Shown: positions 16,182-25,523 of the stretch, piece by piece | Layout of the letters: every line of letters begins with the position of its first letter | Numbering within the stretch: position 1 is the stretch's first letter | Source of the DNA: Candidatus Geothermarchaeum rappei | GTDB taxonomy: Archaea; Thermoproteota; Nitrososphaeria; Geothermarchaeales; JDFR-13 | Direction of reading: 5' to 3' | Assembly: GCA_002011085.2 (NCBI GenBank) | Contig: MTMB02000001.1 | Coordinates: forward strand, 1,091,627-1,155,626 | Length of the DNA stretch: 64,000 bases | Notes under the pieces: generated by a model | Database searches by the model: none | What the model saw: only the letters and a program-made list of their open reading frames with translations | Told to the model about the DNA's origin: nothing | Translations under genes and position numbers: made by a program

Positions 16182-17147
16182 TCATACACTTGTAACATTT
16201 ATCCAGAGCTGGGTCCACCTCCCATGATACTGGAGGTCCCCAATAGTCTCGTTATATATCCAGAGCTCAACGATGATCCTCTGATTCAGCCCAGGGGTCT
16301 CAACAGGGAGGTCGACGCGGAATATCCACGTCTCATTATGCAGGAGAACCCTCTCATATGTAAATATTGGCTTTATGGGAGCAGGGTCTATATTGGTTGA
16401 TTTATCACCTAGCTTAACCTCAACCACGTAATACATGGGCCTACCCATATGGTTACCTACATAGACGTAGAAGGTGGCGTTGTCCCCGACGACGAGTTCA
16501 CGTGGATAATCGCCGATCTTCATATTCCTACCTAGTAGGCCGAGCTCTGAAAAGGGTTCTACAACACGTCCAGAGAGATAGGCCTGGGATACCGCGAAGA
16601 CTCCGCCGACAACGATGACGGCGAGTATAACCGCCCACACCTCCTCGTCGAGGATTAGGGACTTCCTACTCGACCTACTCTTCCTAACCCGTATACTATA
16701 TTCTCCACGTACCCTAGACCAGCCTCGGAAGAATAGCCTTGGGAGAATGAAGTATGCGAATAACCCGAGTGCCACTACCCCTATGATGCCGCCTATGGTA
16801 AAGACATTGTTCCAGAACCTTAGTGACTCTCCCTCACTACGTAATGTAGGTAGGAGGGACTCAGCCTCATCCAAATATGATGATGCAGCTGTTAATAGAG
16901 TGGCGTCATTAGTGGTATAATACTCCTCTAGGCTGGATAATGCCTCATTGATAAGCTGGACAGGCCTAGAGACGTTTCCCCCAGCCTCATATACGTCTAA
17001 GACCTTCGTATAGACGCTATAGATACGCTGCCTAACTGTATCTGCATCCACGGCTCCATAGACATGGAGTAAAGCCAGGGGGATTAGGAGGGTTAGAAGC
17101 AGTAGTATGAAAATGGTTCTCCGGGCTTTAATCTGAGACACCTCCAC
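16182..17147 (-). CDS. Membrane protein with DUF1616-C-like extracellular domain
   Basis: A 321-residue protein. An N-terminal hydrophobic stretch (ILLLLTLLIPLALLHVYG) looks like a signal peptide; residues 40-100 are helical, then a membrane helix near 112-132, a basic loop (RVRKSRSSRK), another helix near 168-188 and a C-terminal beta-rich domain. The C-terminal part (LGRNMKIGDYPRELVVGDN, YVYVGNHMGRPMYYVVEV) is what I recall as the second half of archaeal DUF1616 proteins. The membrane half of DUF1616 is encoded by the divergent gene at 17224-17826. It heads the ABC permease operon with a six-base gap. Start codon GTG 17147 or GTG 17141; neither is decisive. Function unknown. Confidence 0.62.
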   Translation of the reverse strand: MEVSQIKARRTIFILLLLTLLIPLALLHVYGAVDADTVRQRIYSVYTKVLDVYEAGGNVSRPVQLINEALSSLEEYYTTNDATLLTAASSYLDEAESLLPTLRSEGESLRFWNNVFTIGGIIGVVALGLFAYFILPRLFFRGWSRVRGEYSIRVRKSRSSRKSLILDEEVWAVILAVIVVGGVFAVSQAYLSGRVVEPFSELGLLGRNMKIGDYPRELVVGDNATFYVYVGNHMGRPMYYVVEVKLGDKSTNIDPAPIKPIFTYERVLLHNETWIFRVDLPVETPGLNQRIIVELWIYNETIGDLQYHGRWTQLWINVTSV

Positions 17148-17188
17148 CTAGTTTGTAAAGCCTTGTGACCCCTAGGCGCTACACAATA

Positions 17189-17198
17189 AAATTTTAAA
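17189..17198 (+). promoter_or_regulatory. TATA-like box for the DUF1616 membrane gene
   Basis: AAATTTTAAA lies 26-35 bases before the ATG at 17224. No ribosome-binding motif lies between, so the gene is probably transcribed as a leaderless message. The divergent gap is only 76 bases, so both directions share it. Confidence 0.4.
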
Positions 17199-17223
17199 GA
17201 GACTGTATTATTTATTTACAGTA

Positions 17224-17826
17224 ATGAAGGATAGTGAGCTGGAGGAGCTCTCTCCTCTCGAGAAAAAAGTATTCAAAAAGCTTCAGAAGCTAGGGGATAG
17301 GAAGATCTCTGAAGCGGTTCCTATAATAGCTAGGGAGGAGGCTATACACCCAGATGAAGCGGCTAAGTTAATTTACAAGCTCTGGAAGAAAGGCTTCATC
17401 GACCTAAGGGGTTCGGAACCACATAAAAATATTTTTAAATACCTGTTTAGTGTGGAGGGGGCTTGGTTCCATATCATAACCATCGTCCTACTAATTACAG
17501 TGGCACTTGTATTCCTAGTATCCGAACCTCCCCTACTCTACCTGAGGTATATCCTCGGCAGTCTATTCATACTATACCTACCTGGTTATGCGCTGATAGA
17601 AGCCCTCTATCCCCGTGGAGACGAGCTTGAGCCCCTTGAGCGGCTGGCGCTCTCAATAGGCCTAAGCCTAGCACTCGTACCCCTCGTAGGCCTTATACTG
17701 AACTATACCCCATGGGGAATTAGGTTGACACCAGTTACATTATCCCTGGCGATGTTGACTGAGACACTTATAACATATGCTTTGTTCAGGAAATACCGGT
17801 ATTATAGGCTTGAGACAAGTGCTTAG
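17224..17826 (+). CDS. DUF1616 family membrane protein, N-terminal module
   Basis: A 200-residue protein. Residues 8-70 form a helical, winged-helix-like region (LEKKVFKKLQKLG, then DEAAKLIYKLWKKGFIDL). Four hydrophobic segments follow, with the DUF1616 hallmarks YLPGYALIEALYPRGDELEPLERLALSIGLS and ILNYTPWGIRL. Known DUF1616 proteins usually continue into an extracellular beta domain; this one stops after the fourth helix. That missing half resembles the C-terminus of the divergent gene 16182-17147, so the two may work together. The function of DUF1616 is unknown; it is often found near glycosyltransferases and S-layer glycosylation genes. Confidence 0.8.
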   Translation: MKDSELEELSPLEKKVFKKLQKLGDRKISEAVPIIAREEAIHPDEAAKLIYKLWKKGFIDLRGSEPHKNIFKYLFSVEGAWFHIITIVLLITVALVFLVSEPPLLYLRYILGSLFILYLPGYALIEALYPRGDELEPLERLALSIGLSLALVPLVGLILNYTPWGIRLTPVTLSLAMLTETLITYALFRKYRYYRLETSA

Positions 17827-17831
17827 GCAAC

Positions 17832-19571
17832 TTAGGCCAGGGCCCTGAATATAGTCACCTCCGTATTATTGTATACAGCCTTATACCTAGTGTCGTTCCT
17901 ATAATACTCCACCATCGGTATCTTGTTATCCAAGTCCATCAATCGGTTCCATACAACAATATATATATCCCGAGTATCAGCAAAGCCCTGTAGTGAGGGA
18001 TAGAGCTCATCTGGATATTTGAAGTAGTCTCCGTAAAACGGTCTTCCAGCTATCAGCTGTGTATACATGAATTCCCATCGCCCTATGCTTATGACCACAC
18101 AGTCTTCAGGCGTATTCTCCCTCAGCCATATCATCGAGGCATATATATCCATCTGCTTCGAATACTCATAGTTCCTAGTGGCAATAGACGCCTTAGTCAT
18201 GTTGAGCAAGGGGGATGAGGCGAAGATTAGGAGGATGAGTAGCGTCACAATCTCGATTTTAATAATCCTCCTCTTCACATCATCCCCAGATACCCTGGAT
18301 AGAGCCCGTTCAAAGAAGCCTAGCCATCTGTTAATGCCTCCTAGTAGGATACAGGCTGGATACATGCTGTATAGGCTGAACCTCCATATGTCGAGGAAGA
18401 ATAGCGTAAATATCCATATGGATATGAACCAGAACCACGGCATCAGCCTCAGGCCATCTGCACGTTTATAAACTAGGTATATGCCCCAGACAAGTGTAGC
18501 TAAGGCGACGATAAGTCCCGCAAGCCTCATATACCGGTATACACTGCTTAGAAAAGGTGAATATTGATAGAGGAAATCGGCAAATGGGTCGAATGCCTCC
18601 ATTCTAGTGGCTCCAACGGTAAATGGCTTGAGCCTAAAGACATATTCACTCAGAAATATATATATGACATTTAGATCATGTAGGGAGAAGATTAGGAATA
18701 GGATTATAGGGGAGGATATTGACAAGGCTATCTTAAGCAAACGCAGATCCCTGTAAATAAGGCTGTATAGAGCCGCGAGCCAGACCCCTATTAGGAAGAG
18801 GAAAGTCGATTCGTGAGCCAATAACGCTATTGATGAGGCGATGAACAACATGGGTAGGAGAATTAACCTACCTGACTCGTGGAATCGGATCATGAGGAGT
18901 ATCAGGTAGAGGGTTGACACTATACCGAGGAAGTTTGCATATAGGCCTGTCACGATGATGACTGTATACCAGAATATGTTTATGAGTATTGATAATATAA
19001 CCGAGGCCTCACCAGCCCACCTACCATATAGCCGTCCAGAGATCTCGTATATTAAGGGGATGCTATAGAATGAGAGGAGCATCATGAATAACCTAGAGAC
19101 TAGAACAGGGTTATCTGACATGCCGTTGAATAGGGATAATACTGTGCCTAAGAATGGATATATAACTGGATGCATTACCATAAGGTCACCTATAGACGCG
19201 TCTCCACTCATAAACCGTTGCGCTGTCGATACGTAGATGAAGAAGTCTCCACTAGGGTTTCCTGGAAATATCCATACAGGAGTATAGAGGAAGAGGACAT
19301 ACAGGATGAAGAACGCCATTGAGACGCATAAGGTCTTCACACTCCCCCTGTATACACCGCTGTTGAAGAGGGCCTCAAGAATCCTGTGTCTACGGGAGAG
19401 GAGGATTAGTGGCAGGGGGGCTAAAAACCCTATCAAAAGTGGGAGACTGGAGACCCTTCCAATTATTAGGAACTCTATTAGGGATAGAGATATGCTTGTC
19501 AGCAGTAGTATACCCCCGTAATCAACTATTAGATGAGGGATATCTCCGTAGGAGATAGTCCTGTCAGCCAT
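17832..19571 (-). CDS. GT-C-type membrane glycosyltransferase (putative)
   Basis: A 579-residue membrane protein with about 12 hydrophobic segments and a soluble C-terminal tail. The first outer loop has GNPSGDFFIYVSTAQRFMSGD, with an acidic pair as in GT-C enzymes that use dolichyl- or polyprenyl-phosphate sugars. The C-terminal region (CVVISIGRWEFMYTQLIAGR, DTRDIYIVVWNRL) resembles the periplasmic-type domain in archaeal proteins annotated as glycosyltransferases of PMT_2 or DUF2298-like type. GGGTG six bases before the ATG supports the start. It is the last gene of a long envelope operon, following the DPM-synthase-like gene, which could make its lipid-linked donor. Confidence 0.65.
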   Translation of the reverse strand: MADRTISYGDIPHLIVDYGGILLLTSISLSLIEFLIIGRVSSLPLLIGFLAPLPLILLSRRHRILEALFNSGVYRGSVKTLCVSMAFFILYVLFLYTPVWIFPGNPSGDFFIYVSTAQRFMSGDASIGDLMVMHPVIYPFLGTVLSLFNGMSDNPVLVSRLFMMLLSFYSIPLIYEISGRLYGRWAGEASVILSILINIFWYTVIIVTGLYANFLGIVSTLYLILLMIRFHESGRLILLPMLFIASSIALLAHESTFLFLIGVWLAALYSLIYRDLRLLKIALSISSPIILFLIFSLHDLNVIYIFLSEYVFRLKPFTVGATRMEAFDPFADFLYQYSPFLSSVYRYMRLAGLIVALATLVWGIYLVYKRADGLRLMPWFWFISIWIFTLFFLDIWRFSLYSMYPACILLGGINRWLGFFERALSRVSGDDVKRRIIKIEIVTLLILLIFASSPLLNMTKASIATRNYEYSKQMDIYASMIWLRENTPEDCVVISIGRWEFMYTQLIAGRPFYGDYFKYPDELYPSLQGFADTRDIYIVVWNRLMDLDNKIPMVEYYRNDTRYKAVYNNTEVTIFRALA

Positions 19572-19593
19572 ATCGACACCCTACTTATCTATT

Positions 19594-20496
19594 TTAATGC
19601 CGCATGTTAAAGCGGGCGTATTCCTTCATGGCATATATCTGAATAGCCATCAGTATGAATAGAAAGCCTATTATAACTAGTATCGCAGTTGCAATAGCTG
19701 TCCCAACCGCCAACTCCCTAACCTCGATATACCTGAATACCACCCATAGCCCAGATATAAAGCCAGTCATCAATATGATTAAACCTGGTATGCCTAGAAA
19801 TGTAATTGGACGCCGGAGTATGAAGCCATGCACCAATCTAGAGAGGAGATCATATCCGTGGACCACTGGATGAATCGTCGATGTATCTAGGCCCCTGTAC
19901 CGAAGCCTTATCGGTACCTCGATTATACGTAGGTTATTGTCAAACGCCTTCTCCAATATCTCGATACTCGCCGCCATCCCATCTTCAGTCGGAATAATGA
20001 GTCGGAGGATATTCCCCCTGTATGCTCTGAAGCCGCTTTGAATATCCCTCAGATCCCTTGACATTGCCTTGGAAAGCATCTTCACACCTATCCTCCTGAT
20101 AGCCGGAGTCTCATCATCCTCACTCCGAGCCCCGATAACTATATCTGCATTAGAGTCTTCCATAGCCTTCAACAGCATCGGAATGTAAGAGGGGTCGTGC
20201 TGTAGATCCGCGTCAAGTGTAATAACTATATCTGGCTCATACTCAAGCGCCTTCTTAAAGAGGGATCTAAGCGCTGCTCCATACCCCATGTTGGATTCAT
20301 GTCTAATTACAATGGCGCCTAGGCGTGAGGCGATCTCCCCAGTATAGTCCGTGGAGCCATCGTCACATACTATGACCTTCCCATGTTTCATAGAGTCGAG
20401 TACCACTCTGGCGATGGTCTTCTCCTCATTATACGCTGGGATAAGGATGTAGACACCGGGCATAGTAGTATCAAATAAGAATATAATATGTAGCAT
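19594..20496 (-). CDS. Family 2 glycosyltransferase, dolichyl-phosphate-sugar synthase-like with membrane anchor
   Basis: A GT2 enzyme of 289-300 residues. The GT-A domain shows ILIPAYNEEKTIARV, VCDDGSTD, the donor/metal motif TLDADLQHDP and RSEDDETP, followed by QSGFRAYR near 170. Two C-terminal hydrophobic helices (about 230-285) anchor it to the membrane, as in DPM1-like and GtrB-like transferases that load a sugar onto a polyprenyl or dolichyl phosphate at the cytosolic face. The alternative start at ATG 20463 (MPGVYILIP) places the GT-A strand at the very N-terminus, which is usual for the family, and I prefer it slightly. It should supply the neighbouring GT-C gene with lipid-linked sugar. 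Confidence 0.88.
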   Translation of the reverse strand: MLHIIFLFDTTMPGVYILIPAYNEEKTIARVVLDSMKHGKVIVCDDGSTDYTGEIASRLGAIVIRHESNMGYGAALRSLFKKALEYEPDIVITLDADLQHDPSYIPMLLKAMEDSNADIVIGARSEDDETPAIRRIGVKMLSKAMSRDLRDIQSGFRAYRGNILRLIIPTEDGMAASIEILEKAFDNNLRIIEVPIRLRYRGLDTSTIHPVVHGYDLLSRLVHGFILRRPITFLGIPGLIILMTGFISGLWVVFRYIEVRELAVGTAIATAILVIIGFLFILMAIQIYAMKEYARFNMRH

Positions 20497-20526
20497 AAGA
20501 TAATGTTTTACAAATACATTGTGGGA

Positions 20527-22116
20527 TTAGGCGCCTCCAAACAATTTTAGTAGGCGCCTAACAAGCTGGAAGAAGATGTGGATAAACCATCTTATTATCC
20601 TGATATCTTCAAAGGCAGTCTCCAATACATCAAGGTCACGGCTGGATATACCCCTGAATAGGGTTAGTGTAACTATGTAGGTCATTAGGAAGAATAGGCC
20701 GTAGAAAATCGTGTTATATAGAGACCGCCCCAAATCCATGTTCAGTCTCAATAAATAAGTTATTAGGCTGGAGAATACGCTTGCCAAATAGATTCTTGTG
20801 AGTGCATTCATATCTATAGAGACACCGAACTTCCTATAGGCGACTGACAACCCATATAAGAGTGGTAGTAACAATCCGATTAAAATGGCTATTAAGAGGC
20901 CAGTAACGTGATAAAGATATATCAGCGCTGGATACGAGACGAGGGAGATCAGGAGCTGTAGGACGCCTATTCTAAACACGGTCTTCGTCTCCCCCAAGCC
21001 GTTGAAGAAACTGCCTAATATTAGGAAGCCGACGCCTACAAACAGATACTGTGAAGCCGCGAGACTTAGGAAGAAGGGAGTGTCCCGGTAGCTGGATCCG
21101 TAGAAGAGGAATGTAACGTCCCTAGATAAGAATATTATGAACATAGCTATTGGGAGGATAATCACAGTACTGTATTTAACCGCGTGGATAAACAAGTCTC
21201 TAATAACATTGATCTCCTCCTCGATATCAAGTTTTGAGAAAGCTGGGAATAATACAGTTGAGATAGGCATCATAAAAACCGTTATACTGGTTGTTAGGTT
21301 CATAGCGGCGACAAGGTTACCTATCTCTATATTCGAGGCGAATATCGATAGGAGATAGTTTCTATATACGCCTAGGAAGTTCATTATTATCCCAGAGAGG
21401 TAGACTGGGAACCCAAATCTAATCATCTCATTCAAGATACTCGTATAACTAGGGTCTACCTGGGGGGACTCACCGTCTTCAAACCCCTTTAAAAGCATGT
21501 ATAGGAGGATGAGGCCGGCCAAACCCCCTAGGAGATAGCTCCCTGCATGTCCTATGACAGCGCCCATTACGCCAAAGCCGAGTATTATTAGGCCTATCGC
21601 CACGATGAACTTTGACAATGCCTGTATGAGGCTTATGACGGCTGATCTATCCATTCTGTTCAAGCCGATGAACGACTGGTTTATAGTTAGGAAGAGCAGG
21701 TTACCCACGACATATATCCCCGTGATCTTAACAAATAGATCTGCCTCAGGCCTGTTGATCAGGTAGGTTGAGAAGAAGCCTGAGTTCAGGGATAATATTA
21801 GGGACAATATTATTCCAAGAGACACCTGGAATAATAATGCTGTTTTAATCAGGCTCCTAATCCTATGATGATCCCTCTTACGATCTGCTTCTGAGACGAA
21901 TTTAATTAACGCGATGTTCACGCCGAAGCCGGAGGCTATGAAGAGTAGCTGGGCAGGGGTAAGGCTGAGGTTATATAACCCGTAGCTATCCGGCCCTAGG
22001 AGACGCCCTATTAATATGGATGTTAATGCTGTTATGCCCGTAGACAGCGTTACACCAATGAATAGGTAGAGGCTTCCCCTAGCAGACGACTTAGCGATCT
22101 CCCTAGATACACCCAT
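20527..22116 (-). CDS. Polysaccharide flippase, paralog of 9290-10888
   Basis: A 529-residue membrane protein with about 14 hydrophobic segments. The N-terminal segment SILIGRLLGPDSYGLYNLSLTP is nearly the same as in the flippase at 9290-10888, and the order of helices agrees along the whole length, so the two are paralogs. The expected role is to flip a lipid-linked oligosaccharide out of the cell. It lies between the DUF58 gene (11 bases upstream) and the DPM-synthase-like gene (30 bases downstream), in one transcript, so lipid-linked sugar synthesis and export are joined to the MoxR system. Start is ATG with GGTG just upstream. Confidence 0.88.
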   Translation of the reverse strand: MGVSREIAKSSARGSLYLFIGVTLSTGITALTSILIGRLLGPDSYGLYNLSLTPAQLLFIASGFGVNIALIKFVSEADRKRDHHRIRSLIKTALLFQVSLGIILSLILSLNSGFFSTYLINRPEADLFVKITGIYVVGNLLFLTINQSFIGLNRMDRSAVISLIQALSKFIVAIGLIILGFGVMGAVIGHAGSYLLGGLAGLILLYMLLKGFEDGESPQVDPSYTSILNEMIRFGFPVYLSGIIMNFLGVYRNYLLSIFASNIEIGNLVAAMNLTTSITVFMMPISTVLFPAFSKLDIEEEINVIRDLFIHAVKYSTVIILPIAMFIIFLSRDVTFLFYGSSYRDTPFFLSLAASQYLFVGVGFLILGSFFNGLGETKTVFRIGVLQLLISLVSYPALIYLYHVTGLLIAILIGLLLPLLYGLSVAYRKFGVSIDMNALTRIYLASVFSSLITYLLRLNMDLGRSLYNTIFYGLFFLMTYIVTLTLFRGISSRDLDVLETAFEDIRIIRWFIHIFFQLVRRLLKLFGGA

Positions 22117-22127
22117 CTACACCGCCC

Positions 22128-23687
22128 CTATAACCTCGACCTGATCCATATGGTGGATAGGCTCATCAACCTATCCATATCCGCCTCCAGCGTCCCCTCG
22201 ATATCAATTTTAGAGATGAATTCATGGCCATATCTCCTAAGTATATATCTGAGGAGGGGGTAGAGGTTCCTAAATCTGCTGTTCGAAGACACTAATATTA
22301 TCCTGAGAGGCTCCACAGGGAAAGAGAGGATATCTTTCAAGACTCTATCTAGGATACTCTCATCAAGCCTACGACTCAAAACAGTATATTCAAATGAGGC
22401 TACTGGAGACTTGGATGAAATTAAGTGTTCTACTTCAACCTCATCCAAGACATATTCAACCATATATGGCTCTACCTTAACCTGAGGTATCTTTCTAAAG
22501 AGATGACTAAGTATATTTATAGGAGCCATGGGGGGAAGAGATAATATAATATTTTTTGAGTTATATATAACTATACCCACTTCACCCAGTTCCTCAACCA
22601 CGTGGTTGATTAGAATAGTCACTGTATTATACAGAACCTCATCCAAGTCCTCCGGGGTAGAGACCGCTGTGTCAACTAGTAATACCGATGGCTTAATCCC
22701 AGCGGCCTCATACTCCTTAATCATAAGCTGCTGATGCTCGACACTCTTCTTAAAATGGATATACCGAGGCTCATCCCCCTGGATAAAGGGCCGGACACCG
22801 AAGAATAGCCCTGTCCTTGCCTCGGCTAACCTAGTGGGCCTATGGCTTATGGACTCCAGCTCACCACGTCCACCATATGTCTCTAGAAGCCTCCCCGCTA
22901 TCCAGAGGCCGAGGGAGAGCTTGGGCCTAACAACGATATTCAAGTCAATATACAGGGCTCTGTGTGAAAGGCCTAGGGAATCTACACAGCTTATCCCCAT
23001 ACGCAGGGTATAAGAACCTATTTTATCTCCTCTAACCCTAATTGGGATCTCACCCTCCCTACCCGGATCCAGTGTAATCCCAGGCTGTTCAGTCTGGATA
23101 TATAGGGTAACACTATCTAGAACCTTCTCGGGAGGAACTAGTATCCATGTAACCCTTGATGCATTATAGATCTTTATGCTATAATTTACTATATTGTCTC
23201 TAATCAGGTGTATGGCCTCAGAACCCCCTATCTCTAGACGCTGCGCCTCTCTACCAACGGTATACGACCTCGTAAGGACATAGATGGAGGCAATTATTGG
23301 TATCACTATAAAGGTATATCGGAATATGGCTAGGAACAGGATGGATACCGAGGTGATAAGTGAGTATACTGCTGAAGAGCCTAGTCCATAGAAGCTATAT
23401 TCTAGAGTAGGATGTTCGACGTCTCTAAATCCACCTTCTAATGCGGGGATGAGTATAGGGATCGGAGTGATAAGTCCATATAGGACTGATATTGCCTCCA
23501 TAGATAAGGTGGAGAAGCAGGTGAGGAGCATTCCAGATACAATCGCCATATAGCTGTTGCTACGTAGGTATAGCCAGGAGAGCACTATGTATATGGGAAG
23601 TGCATAGAAGAGTATAGGCTCATAGTAGATCCCTAGTATAACGGTTGTAAGCGATAATATGAGGGTTATAAACCGATATCTATTCAC
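22128..23687 (-). CDS. DUF58 domain membrane protein
   Basis: A 519-residue protein. Residues 1-140 hold several membrane helices; residues 150-280 form a beta-rich part; the DUF58 signature region GVRPFIQGDEPRYIHFKKS is near 300-320, followed by a von Willebrand A-like fold (SVLLVDTAVST, VGIVIYNSK). DUF58 proteins are the usual partners of MoxR AAA ATPases and have been linked to envelope and complex assembly. It begins with GTG overlapping the MoxR stop codon, so the pair is translationally coupled. The metal-adhesion site of classic VWA domains (DxSxS) appears altered to DTAVST, so metal binding is doubtful. Confidence 0.85.
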   Translation of the reverse strand: MNRYRFITLILSLTTVILGIYYEPILFYALPIYIVLSWLYLRSNSYMAIVSGMLLTCFSTLSMEAISVLYGLITPIPILIPALEGGFRDVEHPTLEYSFYGLGSSAVYSLITSVSILFLAIFRYTFIVIPIIASIYVLTRSYTVGREAQRLEIGGSEAIHLIRDNIVNYSIKIYNASRVTWILVPPEKVLDSVTLYIQTEQPGITLDPGREGEIPIRVRGDKIGSYTLRMGISCVDSLGLSHRALYIDLNIVVRPKLSLGLWIAGRLLETYGGRGELESISHRPTRLAEARTGLFFGVRPFIQGDEPRYIHFKKSVEHQQLMIKEYEAAGIKPSVLLVDTAVSTPEDLDEVLYNTVTILINHVVEELGEVGIVIYNSKNIILSLPPMAPINILSHLFRKIPQVKVEPYMVEYVLDEVEVEHLISSKSPVASFEYTVLSRRLDESILDRVLKDILSFPVEPLRIILVSSNSRFRNLYPLLRYILRRYGHEFISKIDIEGTLEADMDRLMSLSTIWIRSRL

Positions 23688-24625
23688 TTGGGAACAGGCA
23701 CCTCCCCAATAGCCCTCTCCACAACAGTCTCAGGCTTCACACCCTCTACAACAGCCTCAGCCCTAACCCTCACCCTATGATCCAATGCTGGATGCAGTAG
23801 TGCTTTGACATCATCGGGGATCACATACTCCCTACCTTCTAAGAAGGCGAGGGCCCTAGCACCCTTATAGAGGGATATCACGCCCCTAGTACTTGGGCCA
23901 ACCAGGACATTCTCATCAGCCCTAACCCTCTCAACGACGTCAATCATATATCCTACGACCTCATCGGATACAGTTACCTTCTTAACCATCTCAATAGCCT
24001 TCAAGAGAGTCTTTGTATCAATTACCTCCTCCACAGGAAGCTCATCGATATAGTCGATGTTCTTAACCACGTTCTCCTCCACATCACGTGGATTATAGCC
24101 GCTCCAGACCCTGAACATAAACCTGTCCAGCTGGACATCCGGCAACGGATATGTACCAGCTGATCCATAAGGCATCTGAGTGGCTATTACTAGGAATGGC
24201 CTGGGGAGATCCATCGTCTCACCCTCGATAGTCACCGTCCGATCCTGCATAGCCTCCAGCAACGCGGCCTGTGTCCTCGGCGGTCCCCTGTTAAGCTCAT
24301 CGGCCAATAGGATGTTGGTGAATATCGGTCCCTTAACAAGCTCACCCTTACCCGTGACGGTATATAGGTAGAACCCCACTATGTCAGATGGAAGTGTATC
24401 GGATGTGAACTGGATCCTCTTGAAGGAGCTGCTTATAGCCTTGGCGAAGGCCCTTGCGATAAGCGTCTTAGCCGTACCAGGCATACCCTCGATGAGGACA
24501 TGCCCCTCACTCAAGAGAGCCGCCATAATAAGCCGGGCAACATACTCCCTTCCATAAACTACCTTAGAGACTTCCTTAAACACGTTGGAGACCGCGTTGG
24601 AAAGCTTGACAAACTCCTTATCCAT
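23684..24625 (-). CDS. MoxR-family AAA ATPase
   Basis: A 313-residue AAA+ ATPase. Walker A is EGMPGTAKTL near 40-49, Walker B ILLADELNRGPPRTQAALLEAMQD near 106-128, sensor 1 VIATQMP near 145-151, and the arginine-rich PDVQLDRFMFRV near 162-173. The C-terminal lid runs to about 300 with LLHPALDHRVRVR. MoxR ATPases act as chaperones that mature or insert other proteins. Here it works with DUF58, DUF4350 and DUF4129 partners, the combination known from the archaeal APE2220-type subfamily (from memory, not tested). GAGGTG eight bases before the ATG supports the start. It overlaps both neighbours by four to eight bases. Confidence 0.95.
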   Translation of the reverse strand: MDKEFVKLSNAVSNVFKEVSKVVYGREYVARLIMAALLSEGHVLIEGMPGTAKTLIARAFAKAISSSFKRIQFTSDTLPSDIVGFYLYTVTGKGELVKGPIFTNILLADELNRGPPRTQAALLEAMQDRTVTIEGETMDLPRPFLVIATQMPYGSAGTYPLPDVQLDRFMFRVWSGYNPRDVEENVVKNIDYIDELPVEEVIDTKTLLKAIEMVKKVTVSDEVVGYMIDVVERVRADENVLVGPSTRGVISLYKGARALAFLEGREYVIPDDVKALLHPALDHRVRVRAEAVVEGVKPETVVERAIGEVPVPK

Positions 24626-25523
24626 TGATATACACCTCAGACTTATGGAAGCGTCTTAAAATAACATAAGAAACTGGGATAATTAAGGCTACGATTAAAT
24701 AGGGGAGTATATAGATACTAGCGAGGAAACCATATATCTTTAAGAGGGATTCCCTGATACGATAATGTATATTCGTCTTCAAATGATACTGATCCAGTAT
24801 AATCTTCCTATACCCGGCCAACCCCTTAATTAGATTCAGGTTATCCCCCATATCAATCATACTGTTTAGGAGGAAGCTTGGATCCGACATTACATACACG
24901 TATCCCTCACCATGCCTAAAGCCTGCTAAGATGGGGAAGGGGCCCTGAGGCTCACCCTCGTCATAGGCCGAGTCTAGATCGAGATCGAAGTATGAGAAGC
25001 TGCTGCTCATGCCATATACAACTGCCCTCTCATCCAAGATCATCAGGATTGAAGCATGGTTTAGATAGACCTCAGAGACATTCTCAATATGCAGGTCTTC
25101 ACTAAAGTCGATTATCTTGGGGAGACGGCTACTCCTATATTTGAAGAGCGGGTCTACAAGCATTCCAGACTCGTTTATCCTGACGGGGGCATCCATATAC
25201 TCAAGGACGAGGTTTCCATAGCCATAGTCGGATAAGAGGATGAGGAGTCCACCATCCGACACATAAGATGATAATGCCGTGAGTTCAGCATTATCCAACG
25301 GTGTATATGGAATGAGTATCAGGCACGTCTCCCTAGGGGAATAGCTGGATAAAAACACTAATGGATAATCTAGAATATCCGTGTCTAACCGCCTCCCCAG
25401 CAGGTAATATCCATTCCACCAAGGATTATCGACGCTGAAATCTATCAAGGGAACTACATAAACTAGGAGGATTAGGGAGACCATGACTCCAGAGACCAGT
25501 ATTAGGAAGAGCCTACTCCTCAT
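24618..25523 (-). CDS. DUF4350-like membrane-anchored protein
   Basis: A 301-residue protein with a hydrophobic N-terminal helix (LFLILVSGVMVSLILLVYVV) and a C-terminal helix (about 268-290), leaving a central extracellular alpha/beta domain. The segment ALSSYVSDGGLLILLSDYG near 80-98 and GFRHGEGYVYVMSDPSFLLN near 205-225 are the landmarks of DUF4350/glutamine amidotransferase-like domains that accompany MoxR-DUF58 operons. Catalytic residues of amidotransferases are not visible, so it is probably a binding protein. GAGGAGGGT six bases before the ATG supports the start. It overlaps moxR by eight bases and the preceding DUF4129 gene by eleven. Confidence 0.72.
   Translation of the reverse strand: MRSRLFLILVSGVMVSLILLVYVVPLIDFSVDNPWWNGYYLLGRRLDTDILDYPLVFLSSYSPRETCLILIPYTPLDNAELTALSSYVSDGGLLILLSDYGYGNLVLEYMDAPVRINESGMLVDPLFKYRSSRLPKIIDFSEDLHIENVSEVYLNHASILMILDERAVVYGMSSSFSYFDLDLDSAYDEGEPQGPFPILAGFRHGEGYVYVMSDPSFLLNSMIDMGDNLNLIKGLAGYRKIILDQYHLKTNIHYRIRESLLKIYGFLASIYILPYLIVALIIPVSYVILRRFHKSEVYING

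Noticed and set aside
16182-17826. The two DUF1616-like pieces as a frameshifted single gene.
   Set aside because: They are on opposite strands, and each has its own start and a full set of helices.
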